Below the pieces are notes generated by a model that saw nothing but the letters and a program-made list of their open reading frames with translations, searched no databases and had not been told where the DNA came from. A program made the translations under genes and the position numbers. DNA of 64,000 nucleotides, from the NCBI GenBank assembly GCA_025056735.1, contig JANWVR010000103.1, forward strand, positions 1-64,000. Direction: 5' to 3'. Positions 49,427 to 57,605 of this stretch are shown here, piece after piece. The DNA is from Saprospiraceae bacterium. GTDB taxonomy: Bacteria > Bacteroidota > Bacteroidia > Chitinophagales > Saprospiraceae. How positions within the stretch are numbered: position 1 is the first letter of the stretch; every line of letters begins with the position of its first letter.

Positions 49427-49729
49427 CTACATTTGGAAGAAGAAGGAGCCGTCGGGCAGCTCGAACATGCGCACCGTAGGGTACCGAATGAGGATATGTG
49501 GAAAGACGACGTGGTAATCTTCGGCATATATGTTGGGAGCGTCGTCGGGGTCTCGGTGCAGATTGCGCAATCGCGCTAGGACGCGCTCTGGGATTTGGGT
49601 GTCGTAGCTCAGTGCTTTGGGCCGGACCTGGAGGGGGCTGTCCTCTAAGGCTTGCAACAACGCATCGAACAGGCGAGAGAGGTAAAATTTATCCTGTATC
49701 TGCCGAGGATATATCCGCTTAAGTTTCAT
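49427..49729 (-). CDS. small hypothetical protein
   Basis: 100 residues, 55 nt upstream of nfuA on the same strand and possibly co-transcribed. KLKRIYPRQIQDKFYLSRLFDALLQALEDSPLQVR is basic and helical, and the end LIRYPTVRMFELPDGSFFFQM is beta-like. No signal, no membrane segment, no motif I recognise. A TACTTTTG box (49750-49757) 21 nt before the ATG supports a real gene. Confidence 0.6.
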   Translation of the reverse strand: MKLKRIYPRQIQDKFYLSRLFDALLQALEDSPLQVRPKALSYDTQIPERVLARLRNLHRDPDDAPNIYAEDYHVVFPHILIRYPTVRMFELPDGSFFFQM

Positions 49730-49749
49730 GGTGTTGGCGCTTTTGCCAA

Positions 49750-49757
49750 CAAAAGTA
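49750..49757 (-). promoter_or_regulatory. -7 promoter element (TACTTTTG)
   Basis: Matches TAnnTTTG on the minus strand, 21 nt before ATG 49729 of the 100-residue gene and upstream of nfuA. Confidence 0.5.
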
Positions 49758-49865
49758 CGATTTTCTATTGAAAAAAGCAGGTATTGGCGGGTAAGGCCCG
49801 CGGAATAGGGGGTAGCAAGGCAGGCATCTTGCTTAGTCTATTTCAAGAATTGCAGTAGTTTTCGT

Positions 49866-50387
49866 CTATCGGGGTCCGATGACGTTGCGGGCCTCCAGGA
49901 TGCGTGGCTTCCAGTAGGAGGAGGTGGTAATGTTTTCAGAGACGACTCCGCGTGTGCTGGTGCTGTGGACGACGATAATGCCTTCGGGACGGTTTTCGAC
50001 GACTAAGGCGACGTGCTGGATGTGGCGCGCATTTTTGCCGAAAACGATGATATCGCCTGGCTGTACCTGGTTTAGCGGTACGGGCGAGCCCTCTCGTGCC
50101 TGGAGGGCGGAGGCAGGAGAGACCGTGATGTTGAACTGGCGCAGGACGTGGCTGGTGAAACCGGAACAATCGAAACCGGTCGAGGGCTCTCGGCCAGCGT
50201 AGCGGTACGATATGCCGCGCAATTGGAGGGCGTAGCGCACGATTTCTTGGCGCAAGCGAGCTTCGGAGGCATTAGACGGTGGCACGCGGCTCGGGCTAAC
50301 GGCTTTGCGCGCAGGAGTGCAGGCAAGTGCAAGCAGGCCCAACAACAGACCGCCTGCGCATAAGCGGAGAACACGGGAGTGAGGCAT
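49866..50387 (-). CDS. NlpC/P60-family peptidoglycan hydrolase lipoprotein (copy 1)
   Basis: 173 residues from ATG 50387; the track frame extends 108 codons upstream without support. Lipoprotein signal MPHSRVLRLCAGGLLLGLLALAC (Cys23). NlpC/P60 domain: IVRYALQLRGISYRYAGREPSTGFDCSGFTSHVL (catalytic Cys in DCSGF), PGDIIVFGKNARHIQHVALVV (catalytic His) and IVVHSTSTRGVV. A gamma-D-glutamyl-diaminopimelate endopeptidase trimming peptide stems, outer-membrane anchored. A close paralogue lies 238 nt upstream in the same orientation. Confidence 0.9.
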   Translation of the reverse strand: MPHSRVLRLCAGGLLLGLLALACTPARKAVSPSRVPPSNASEARLRQEIVRYALQLRGISYRYAGREPSTGFDCSGFTSHVLRQFNITVSPASALQAREGSPVPLNQVQPGDIIVFGKNARHIQHVALVVENRPEGIIVVHSTSTRGVVSENITTSSYWKPRILEARNVIGPR

Positions 50388-50625
50388 CGGCGAGGGCAAT
50401 TTTTTAAGGAAAATTATGAAACGCTTGTGGAACTGCTGGAAGTGTCTGAGGTGGGTAGCGGTCGGAATGACTAATTCGAATTTATAAAAAAACGGTTGTC
50501 GGAGGATATCCAACAACCGCTTCATTTTTCGCTTTGTAAGCAGTGCGTTTCCGTCAGGGTAGTGTTTTCCTTGCGTCGGCTGTTGGACCCTGATGGGTTG
50601 CAGCCGAGAGTGCCTCAAACGGCGA

Positions 50626-51141
50626 TTACCGCTCACCCAGCACGTCGCGAGCGAAAAGCACGCGCGGGCGCCAGTACGAGGAGGCGTGTACGTTTTCCAG
50701 CACCACGCCACGGCGTGTGCTGTGGATACAAACGATGCCGCCCGGCGTGTTCTCTACCACCAAAGCCACGTGATGAATATAGCCCCTGTGGCCAAAAAAC
50801 AGCAGATCGCCGGGCGCCACTTCGCTCAACGGCACACGCTTACCCTGGAGGGCTTGCGTACGCGAGCTGGGCGACAACGGAACATCGTACTTGGAAAGGA
50901 TGTAGCTGGTAAACCCTGAACAATCGAAGCCTCTTTCAGGGCTGCGGCTGGCATAGCGGTAAGGCAAACCAATAAATGTCTGGGCGAACTGCACGATTTC
51001 CTCGCGCATTTGAAGCATCTCAGGGTCCAGCACACGGGCTGGACGGAAAGAGACTCCCCAAACAGCAACCAGCAAAAGAAGGAACGAGAAGAGGAAAAGA
51101 GAGCATTTGGTGGGGCGCCTACTACTGCAAGAGTCGTTCAT
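50626..51141 (-). CDS. NlpC/P60-family peptidoglycan hydrolase (copy 2)
   Basis: 171 residues from ATG 51141 (MNDSCSSRRPTKCSLFLFSFLLLLVAVWG), which starts a membrane or signal segment. The domain parallels copy 1: IVQFAQTFIGLPYRYASRSPERGFDCSGFTSYIL, PGDLLFFGHRGYIHHVALVV, ICIHSTRRGVVLENVHASSYWRPRVLFARDVLG. The matching C-terminal block of copy 1 is SSYWKPRILEARNVIG, so the two arose by tandem duplication. It ends with WRPRVLFARDVLGER. No lipobox is evident here, unlike copy 1. A -7 box is ~130 nt upstream. Confidence 0.88.
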   Translation of the reverse strand: MNDSCSSRRPTKCSLFLFSFLLLLVAVWGVSFRPARVLDPEMLQMREEIVQFAQTFIGLPYRYASRSPERGFDCSGFTSYILSKYDVPLSPSSRTQALQGKRVPLSEVAPGDLLFFGHRGYIHHVALVVENTPGGIVCIHSTRRGVVLENVHASSYWRPRVLFARDVLGER

Positions 51142-51270
51142 AAAAAGAAACGGATTTTTCGTCAGCCTTCCTGCGGAGGAAGAACGGAAAGCATTTGACG
51201 GCAGTGAAAGAGTGAGGGGGATTAAAGAAAAAGGCGCAAATACGGAGCGCACCAGCGCTTTTATCGAAGG

Positions 51271-51278
51271 CAAAGGTA
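51271..51278 (-). promoter_or_regulatory. -7 promoter element (TACCTTTG)
   Basis: An exact TAnnTTTG match on the minus strand, about 130 nt before ATG 51141 of NlpC/P60 copy 2. Confidence 0.4.
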
Positions 51279-51409
51279 TAAAAACCAGCAGATTAACCAA
51301 TGCTGTTAAAAAAAGTGAAAATTCTTGTAGTCCCTGAGGTATGGATTACCCTGAAATAGGGGCAGTCGGGAAGGCCATCGGCCGGAATACCAACGGTAGT
51401 TCAAGAAGT

Positions 51410-51445
51410 GCGGGCGGCAGCCGACGCCATCGGTCTGCCGCCCGC
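51410..51445 (-). terminator. GC-rich hairpin downstream of prc
   Basis: GCGGGCGGCAG / CTGCCGCCCGC 11-bp arms with an inner CCGA/TCGG pair, 20 nt past the prc stop on the minus strand. No T-run, so terminator strength is uncertain. Confidence 0.5.
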
Positions 51446-51465
51446 GGTAGGCATATGGGAGTAGC

Positions 51466-53658
51466 CTATTTTCTGGCGGCCAGCACATTGAGGCGGATCA
51501 TGTCTTGCATGATACGAAGCGTTTCGTAGAGCTGAATGTCCTTCTGGCGTTCGTTGAGCCAGCTTTCGTTGCGTGCCGTGCGGGAGGTGTCACTTTGAAT
51601 ATGCGGCAAGTCGGCAGCCAGGTTAGCAACAACGAAATCTTCGATGGGCGTTAGCATGTTTTCAAATCGCTTAGCCTCTTCTTCGTTTTTCTTTTGCTGA
51701 CGGAAGAAGGCATCCCATTGCACTGGCATGCGGGTCTGTTCTTTTTGCCGGCGAAAGCGCTGGGCGTTTTCCTCGATCTTTTGGAAGGTAGGATCGGCTT
51801 TAACGCGCTGGGCGCTCTCTTTTTTTAATTGCTGAAGTATGGGCCCTACGTTGTAAACCTTTTGAGAAAAGGTCAGCGGTTCGATGCTGGTGGCAGGTAG
51901 TGAATATTCGTTTTCTCGCTCGCCATAATCGTAATAGTTATAAGTGTCGGGCAGCACAATATCTGGTTTGACGCCGTCGAGTTGCGTTGTCTGACCAGTG
52001 ATGCGGTAAAACTTCTGGATAGTGATCTTCATCTGCCCCAGTGGCTTAACGCTGGCGTCGTTGGTGGAGTAATCTAAGTCCCAGAAGCGTTGTACCGTTC
52101 CCTTTCCATAGGTGTATGCGGCCCCTACGATGAGCGCGCGGCCGTAATCTTGCAGGGCAGCGGCAATGATTTCAGAGGCCGAGGCGCTGGCGCCGTTGAC
52201 CATGACGATAAGTGGGCCGCCGTACTGTACACGAGGGTCAGAGTCATCATTGATTTCAGGTGCGCGGTTGCGGCTTTTGACCTGGACGATAGGGCCGCTT
52301 TCGATAAAGAAGCCCGACATGCGCACGACGTCGCGCAGCGAGCCGCCGCCATTATTGCGCAAATCCAGGATGATACCTTTAACGTTCTCGCGCTTGAGTT
52401 TCTCGATTTCTTTGGCTACATCTTCGGCGCAAGAGGTTACGCCCTGAGGCGTAAAGTCGGCGTAAAACTTAGGTAGGAAGATGTATCCAATTTTATCTGC
52501 GCTCCCCTTAGTGCTGAGGAGCAATGATTTGGCCATCGCTTCTTCGGTGATGACCACATCGCGAACGATGGAAATAACCCGAATAGAGCCATCAGGTTTT
52601 TGTACCGTAAGGCGGACAGTAGTGCCTTTGGGGCCGCGGATTTTGGCTACCACATCGCCGATTTCCATGCCCATGACGTCTACGGGCTCGTCATCGCCCT
52701 GGGCCACTTTTAAAATGACATCTTTGACTTCCAGTTGTTTTTGCTTCCAGGCCGGGCCGCCCGGGACAATTTCAATGACCGTGGTCTTTTCGCCATCGCT
52801 TTGCAGGCGGGCGCCAATACCCTCTAATTTGCCCGACATGCTGACGTCGAAGTCGGCTTTTTCTTGCGGCGAGAAATAGCCGGAGTGCGGGTCGAAGACG
52901 CCAATAAAAGCATTCAGATAGCCTTCCATACGGCGGTCGCGATCGCGGCGTTGCAAGCGCTTGAACCAGCGGTCATAGACTTCGAGGGTTTTCTGACGCG
53001 CTTCGGCTTCGAGTGCATCTCGGCTCTTTTTTTCTCCGGTGAACTCGGGTTTCTCCTGCTCCTTAAGGGCGTTGTGGATGCGTTCGAGCACTTCGTATTT
53101 GAGCCAAAGTTCCCAGCGACGGCGCAGTTCATCGTCATTGCGCGTCCATTGGGCCTTTTCCCCGTCCAACTCGATGTAAGCTTCAGCAGAGAAGTTCATC
53201 GGTTTAGCCAGTATCTCGCGATACCACTGTTGGGTTTTCTGCAGCGCCTGGTCATACAGTTCCATCGTTCGGTCGAAAAAAGGGAAAATGCCGGCGCGGG
53301 CCTGGTCGTCCAAAGCAGTCTCGTAGATACGCAATTGCTTGAGATCTTCCTGAGTGAAGAAGCGTTTTCCGCCGTCTATTTGCTTCAAATAAAAGTGAAA
53401 AACCTGACGCGAAAGGCTGTCGTCCACTGCTTTGGGTTCATAGTGAAACCGTTCCAGACCGTTCAGGATGCCTTGCATCAGCCGGGCCTCTTTCTGTGGG
53501 TTTGGCGCAAGGGTGGGCCATATTTCCTGGCGATTGAGCCACAAGGCGGTACCTAACAGGCCCAGAAAGGAGAAGAGCAGCAGGGTGGGTTTCCATTTCA
53601 TGTCAGCGTGCGCAGGTTGAAAGCCGCCGTGTCCGACGGCTGTGGGAAAGCGTGTCAT
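51466..53658 (-). CDS. prc: tail-specific protease Prc/CtpA (S41 family)
   Basis: 730 residues, about the size of E. coli Prc. Starts at 53658 or, perhaps better, at the internal ATG 53601 directly before the signal anchor (MKWKPTLLLFSFLGLLGTALWL). N-terminal helical region (about 60-260), a PDZ domain (GIGARLQSDGEKTTVIEIVPGGPAWKQKQ), then the S41 protease core with GIILDLRNNGGGSLRDVVRMSG, catalytic Ser in VNGASASASEIIAAALQ (about residue 490) and Lys in TYGKGTVQRF (about 517), and a C-terminal DUF3340-like region. Periplasmic quality control, cleaving proteins by their C-terminal tail. A TACCTTTG box lies 33 nt upstream. Confidence 0.93.
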   Translation of the reverse strand: MTRFPTAVGHGGFQPAHADMKWKPTLLLFSFLGLLGTALWLNRQEIWPTLAPNPQKEARLMQGILNGLERFHYEPKAVDDSLSRQVFHFYLKQIDGGKRFFTQEDLKQLRIYETALDDQARAGIFPFFDRTMELYDQALQKTQQWYREILAKPMNFSAEAYIELDGEKAQWTRNDDELRRRWELWLKYEVLERIHNALKEQEKPEFTGEKKSRDALEAEARQKTLEVYDRWFKRLQRRDRDRRMEGYLNAFIGVFDPHSGYFSPQEKADFDVSMSGKLEGIGARLQSDGEKTTVIEIVPGGPAWKQKQLEVKDVILKVAQGDDEPVDVMGMEIGDVVAKIRGPKGTTVRLTVQKPDGSIRVISIVRDVVITEEAMAKSLLLSTKGSADKIGYIFLPKFYADFTPQGVTSCAEDVAKEIEKLKRENVKGIILDLRNNGGGSLRDVVRMSGFFIESGPIVQVKSRNRAPEINDDSDPRVQYGGPLIVMVNGASASASEIIAAALQDYGRALIVGAAYTYGKGTVQRFWDLDYSTNDASVKPLGQMKITIQKFYRITGQTTQLDGVKPDIVLPDTYNYYDYGERENEYSLPATSIEPLTFSQKVYNVGPILQQLKKESAQRVKADPTFQKIEENAQRFRRQKEQTRMPVQWDAFFRQQKKNEEEAKRFENMLTPIEDFVVANLAADLPHIQSDTSRTARNESWLNERQKDIQLYETLRIMQDMIRLNVLAARK

Positions 53659-53970
53659 AGGCTAAATAAAAGCGATTTAAAAAGCGATAACAAAGGTACG
53701 GTCTGTCGGGTTTTGCCACTGGCTTGCGGGAGCAGTTTGCTCGCACAGGCCGTAAACACAAAAACGCAGCGAAGGCCTTTTTTGTGACGCTCGAGCAGGG
53801 GGTATTTTTCGCAGCCAGCATTTCATGAAAGGAAGAACACCCCGAAGCCCAGGCTAGCCACGAAAATAGAAAAACAACAAACTCAGCTACGAGGCAACTT
53901 CTCCCTAAACGGCAGTGCAAACCTCATCGGAGTGTCGTTGTATCGCCTGAGTGAAAAAATCCTCCCCGCC
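53659..53970. other. 312-nt interval between prc and the ATPase-nuclease
   Basis: Carries the prc -7 box; otherwise I see no gene, repeat or strong hairpin. The track ORF 53603-53920 is not convincing. Confidence 0.5.
53691..53698 (-). promoter_or_regulatory. -7 promoter element (TACCTTTG) for prc
   Basis: An exact TAnnTTTG match on the minus strand, 33 nt before ATG 53658. Confidence 0.55.
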
Positions 53971-55485
53971 TCACCACTTCTCCTCGTCGTACTCCACCAA
54001 ATACGTCCGAACCTCCACACCCTCCAGCTCCTCCACGCCCTCCTTTACCACCTCCGGGTAGCGGACGTTGTTCGGACAAAAAACCAAGTAAATACCCACC
54101 CGCTGACCCAAACTGCGGCAGTAGTACGCCAACTGACGCTTGCCCTCCACAAACTGACGCTCGTAGTAGTAAATCTTTGTCTCAATCAGGTATTCCTCAC
54201 CTTTGACGTTGATAATCAAATCACTGCGGCCCAAACCCGTATGCGCCTCCCGATAACTCTTACCGCCCACCGCCTGCAAAAACGCCTGGACGTAGGTCTC
54301 AAAACTGTACACCAACGCGCTCTCCGGGATGGATACATACCGACCTTCAGCATCCTTCTCCCGAAAAGCATGAAAACCTCGGCGCTTCACATACGCCTTG
54401 TAGCCTTCGATGAGATTGTCCAACCGCAAACGCCCGCCGGCATCGAACAACTCGCTCAGCGCCAAACTGCGCAAAATGCCCTCCTTCTCGCCGTTGGTGT
54501 ACGGGTAAAAAGCATCGTACAGCCGCTTCTGGTAAAACGGCACCCAAAAGGTTACGTTCCCTTCGTCATCTTTCTTGATCAAACCGTTGGTATGCAGCAA
54601 CTTGATGGCTGGCCGGTCTATCCGAAACGGAATCTTATCCTCCGTAAACAGCAAGCGCTCCACAAACGCCCGCTCTTCTCTGGCCTTGTTGAGGATGTTC
54701 TCAAAGTTCTTGTCTATGGCCTCCGTCAGATACCACTCCTCCACCTTTAGGTAGTGCTCTATCGTCAGCGGAGACACGTTTGCATAGCGCCGCACCAACT
54801 GATAAGCAAAGCCATTGACCAAACCCGGCTGACCAGCTGTAACCTGGTAAATCTTCTCCTTCACCGCCGCGTCGAACAACTGGCCCGTCTCTGCCTCGTG
54901 CTGGCCCAGCAGTTCAAACACCTCTTCCTCAGTGAAATAGGGCAAATCCAGGTTGTCCGCGATGTTGAACGGACTGGCGTTGTCGCTCACCACGCCCAAA
55001 ATGTTCGTTACGCCCACCAAAATGACGCTCTTTAAGGCATGCTGCTGACGCGAGTGATACGCATTGCGAATGGAATGCAGAAAAACGCCAAAATAATCCG
55101 GATTGATGCCCTCTACCTCGTCCACAATGAGCACCCACTTCTGGCCTCGCGTCCGCTCTATTTTCAAAAAAATATCGGCTAAATTAAGGCCCTCAAAGTT
55201 TTCGCCCCAACCATCCTGTAGCGCAAAGACCATTCGTCTCAGAAACGACTCAATGGGAAACGCGCCGTAATTCTCAAAATTAACATGAGCAACCTTATGG
55301 CCACCCGCTGCTAAGTGTCCGGCTAATTGCAAGAAATACGTGCTCTTGCCCGTCTGCCGAGGCGCCCAAATGGTGAAATACCGCTCCTGCTCCACCATGC
55401 GCAAGCCCTCCGCTATCTGCGGACGACGCTCAATGGTGTAGTGCCGCTCCGGTATGTTCGGGCCCGATGTATTGAACTCCCTCAT
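53971..55485 (-). CDS. P-loop ATPase fused to PD-(D/E)XK nuclease-like domain
   Basis: 504 residues. Residues ~10-330 are an AAA-like STAND/ORC-type ATPase: APRQTGKSTYFLQLAGHL (Walker A, 41-58), KWVLIVDEVEGINPDYFG (Walker B), VILVGVTNILG (sensor 1), then winged-helix-like ITAGQPGLVNGFAYQL. Residues ~400-504 contain SDLIINVKGEEYLIETKIYYYERQF, the D-x(n)-E-x-K core of a PD-(D/E)XK nuclease, with QLAYYCRSLG as the following helix. This is the AAA-ATPase_like/DUF1703-type family, abundant and horizontally mobile in Bacteroidota, of unknown function. It is often suspected in genome defence or mobile elements, but nothing else here supports that. A TACCTTTG box lies 18 nt upstream. Confidence 0.82.
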   Translation of the reverse strand: MREFNTSGPNIPERHYTIERRPQIAEGLRMVEQERYFTIWAPRQTGKSTYFLQLAGHLAAGGHKVAHVNFENYGAFPIESFLRRMVFALQDGWGENFEGLNLADIFLKIERTRGQKWVLIVDEVEGINPDYFGVFLHSIRNAYHSRQQHALKSVILVGVTNILGVVSDNASPFNIADNLDLPYFTEEEVFELLGQHEAETGQLFDAAVKEKIYQVTAGQPGLVNGFAYQLVRRYANVSPLTIEHYLKVEEWYLTEAIDKNFENILNKAREERAFVERLLFTEDKIPFRIDRPAIKLLHTNGLIKKDDEGNVTFWVPFYQKRLYDAFYPYTNGEKEGILRSLALSELFDAGGRLRLDNLIEGYKAYVKRRGFHAFREKDAEGRYVSIPESALVYSFETYVQAFLQAVGGKSYREAHTGLGRSDLIINVKGEEYLIETKIYYYERQFVEGKRQLAYYCRSLGQRVGIYLVFCPNNVRYPEVVKEGVEELEGVEVRTYLVEYDEEKW

Positions 55486-55502
55486 TACCTTGCCTTTGCG
55501 CT

Positions 55503-55510
55503 CAAAGGTA
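55503..55510 (-). promoter_or_regulatory. -7 promoter element (TACCTTTG) for the ATPase-nuclease gene
   Basis: An exact TAnnTTTG match on the minus strand, 18 nt before ATG 55485. Confidence 0.5.
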
Positions 55511-55600
55511 CGTTGAGGCCGTAAAATGGTAGCGTATCGAGCAGCGCCCCGCAGAGATGTCGCCTTAGCTGAAAACGCTCGGCGGCTTACTTTTGCCGAT

Positions 55601-55921
55601 GTGAAACCGGTAGCGTTGCTTTTTTGTCTCCATTTTTATGGCATTTTAAGCGTAGGTCTGGCGCAGCCCATGCCTGCGGATGTCAAGCAGGTGATGGGCA
55701 GATATGCCTGCACGACCTGCCATGCTTTTGAGGTGCGCTTAGTTGGCCCCAGCTGGCGGGAACTGGCCAAGCGCAACTACACGCCTAAGCAGTTGGCCGC
55801 GCTTATGCGCAAACCGCAGCCCGAGAACTGGCCCAATTACCCGCCCATGGAACCCGTTCCAACATTCACGAATGCCGACGCTAAAATCATTGCCGACTGG
55901 CTCAAACAGCTTAAAAACTGA
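55601..55921 (+). CDS. small mono-heme c-type cytochrome
   Basis: The track frame starts at ATG 55526 (131 residues), but the signal-like segment VKPVALLFCLHFYGILSVGLAQ begins at a GTG (55601), so I prefer that start (106 residues). Heme site CTTCH in GRYACTTCHAFEVRLVGPSW; axial Met probably in NYPPMEPVPTFTNADAKIIADWLKQL. Class I cytochrome c of the c551/c552 type, periplasmic, electron carrier. It is 7 nt upstream of the HerA-like gene, an odd partner. TACTTTTG (55588-55595) lies 5 nt before the GTG. Confidence 0.75.
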   Translation: MKPVALLFCLHFYGILSVGLAQPMPADVKQVMGRYACTTCHAFEVRLVGPSWRELAKRNYTPKQLAALMRKPQPENWPNYPPMEPVPTFTNADAKIIADWLKQLKN

Positions 55922-55928
55922 CATAATT

Positions 55929-57488
55929 ATGCAACGAAAAGAAACCTTCAGCGCCGAAATAGTCAAAGGATACACCTTTAGCGGACCCTCCTTTGTGTTG
56001 GGCGGCGCCATGCTCGACGGCGAAGCCATCCCGGGCGTCCAGGTAAAAATACCCTTGCGCACCATGAACCGCCACGGCCTCATTGCGGGCGCTACGGGAA
56101 CGGGTAAGACCAAAACCCTGCAGGCCATTGCCGAACAGTTAGCGGCCCACGGTGTGCCTTCCTTGCTCATGGACATCAAGGGCGACCTCTCTGGGATTGC
56201 CATGCCCGGCACAGAGAACCCGAAGATTGCCGAGCGCGTCGCCAAAATCGGTATTGACTGGAAACCATCGCGCAATACGGTGGAGTTCCTTACGCTATCC
56301 GAAGAAAAGGGCGCTCGCCTGCGCGCTACGGTGAGCGAGTTTGGCCCGGTGCTCTTCAGCCGCATCCTGGGCCTCAACGACACCCAGGGAGGCGTGGTAG
56401 CCGTTATCTTCAAATTCTGCGACGACCACGGGCTGCCCTTGCTCGACCTCAAGGACTTCAAAAAAGTGCTCCAGTATCTGGGCAACGAAGGTAAAGAGGC
56501 CATTGAGGCCGAGTACGGACAGTTCAGCGCCGCCAGCGCCGCCACTATCTTGCGCAAGGTCATCGAACTGGAGCAGCAGGGGGCAGACCGCTTCTTTGGC
56601 GAACTGTCCTTCGACGTGCAAGACCTCTGCCGCACCGATGAAAACGGCCGCGGAGTGATGCACATCGTCCGCCTGACCGACATCCAGGACCGGCCCAAGC
56701 TATTCAGCACCTTTATGCTCCAGATGCTGGCTGAGATTTACGCCTCCTTCCCCGAAGAAGGCGACCTCGACCAGCCGAAGTTGTGCATTTTTATTGATGA
56801 AGCGCACTTAGTCTTCCAGGAAGCCACGCCAGCGCTGATGCAACAAATGGAGGCCATCATCAAACTTATCCGCTCCAAAGGGGTAGGTATCTTTTTCATC
56901 ACGCAAAACCCGGTGGACATTCCGGAAAGCATCCTGGCCCAATTGGGCCTCAAGGTGCAACACGCCCTGCGCGCTTTTACCGCTAAAGACCGCAAAGCCA
57001 TCAAATTAGCCGCCGAAAACTACCCCATTACGCAATGGTACAAAACAGAAGACGTGCTGACGCATCTGGGTATTGGCGAAGCGTTGGTGAGCGCCCTGAA
57101 CGAAAAGGGCATCCCTACGCCACTGGCCCACGTGCTGGTGCGCCCGCCCGAAACGCGCATGGACGTACTGACGCCCGCGGAGATTGATCAGATTATTGCC
57201 CAGTCGAAACTGGTACGCAAGTACAACCAGGAGATTGACCGCCAAAGCGCATACGAAATCTTGTCAGAGAAAATACAGGAGGCGCAGGAGCGCACGCCGC
57301 AAAAGGAGACGCCCGCCTCGCGCCCGGCGCGGCAGGAGAAGAGCGTGTTTGAGCAGGTGCTCGACAGCCCCACGACGCGCCAGATAGGCAACACCATCGT
57401 GCGCGAGCTGACGCGCGGCCTGCTGGGCGTCCTGGGCGTAGGCGGCAACAGTACCCGCCGGCGCAAGAGCAGTAGAGGATGGCTGTAG
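55929..57488 (+). CDS. HerA-like/DUF853 ATPase
   Basis: 519 residues from ATG 55929. RecA-fold P-loop HGLIAGATGTGKTKTLQAI at ~50-68, Walker B LCIFIDEAHLVFQEA, and IFFITQNPVDIPESILAQLGLKVQHAL (sensor-like), typical of the DUF853/HerA_C family with VPSLLMDIKGDLSGIAMPG. The basic C-terminus (STRRRKSSRGWL) could contact nucleic acid. HerA-type ATPases pump or process DNA with NurA nucleases; DUF853 members lack NurA, and none is here. Exact role unknown. Probably co-transcribed with the upstream cytochrome c, a link I cannot explain. Confidence 0.87.
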   Translation: MQRKETFSAEIVKGYTFSGPSFVLGGAMLDGEAIPGVQVKIPLRTMNRHGLIAGATGTGKTKTLQAIAEQLAAHGVPSLLMDIKGDLSGIAMPGTENPKIAERVAKIGIDWKPSRNTVEFLTLSEEKGARLRATVSEFGPVLFSRILGLNDTQGGVVAVIFKFCDDHGLPLLDLKDFKKVLQYLGNEGKEAIEAEYGQFSAASAATILRKVIELEQQGADRFFGELSFDVQDLCRTDENGRGVMHIVRLTDIQDRPKLFSTFMLQMLAEIYASFPEEGDLDQPKLCIFIDEAHLVFQEATPALMQQMEAIIKLIRSKGVGIFFITQNPVDIPESILAQLGLKVQHALRAFTAKDRKAIKLAAENYPITQWYKTEDVLTHLGIGEALVSALNEKGIPTPLAHVLVRPPETRMDVLTPAEIDQIIAQSKLVRKYNQEIDRQSAYEILSEKIQEAQERTPQKETPASRPARQEKSVFEQVLDSPTTRQIGNTIVRELTRGLLGVLGVGGNSTRRRKSSRGWL

Positions 57489-57605
57489 GTCAGCCATTGA
57501 AGGCCTCATCTTCCTTCACATTGCGTATATCGCCGATTTAGAGGCAAGGCGAGGCTACGAAATTACGCCATCCTTGTTTATTGGTAAGACAAAACGAAAC
57601 CACGC

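Larger units (their letters stand above)
51142..51465. other. 324-nt region between prc and NlpC/P60 copy 2
   Basis: No gene. It contains the -7 box above and, near the prc end, the GC-rich hairpin at 51410-51445. Confidence 0.5.
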
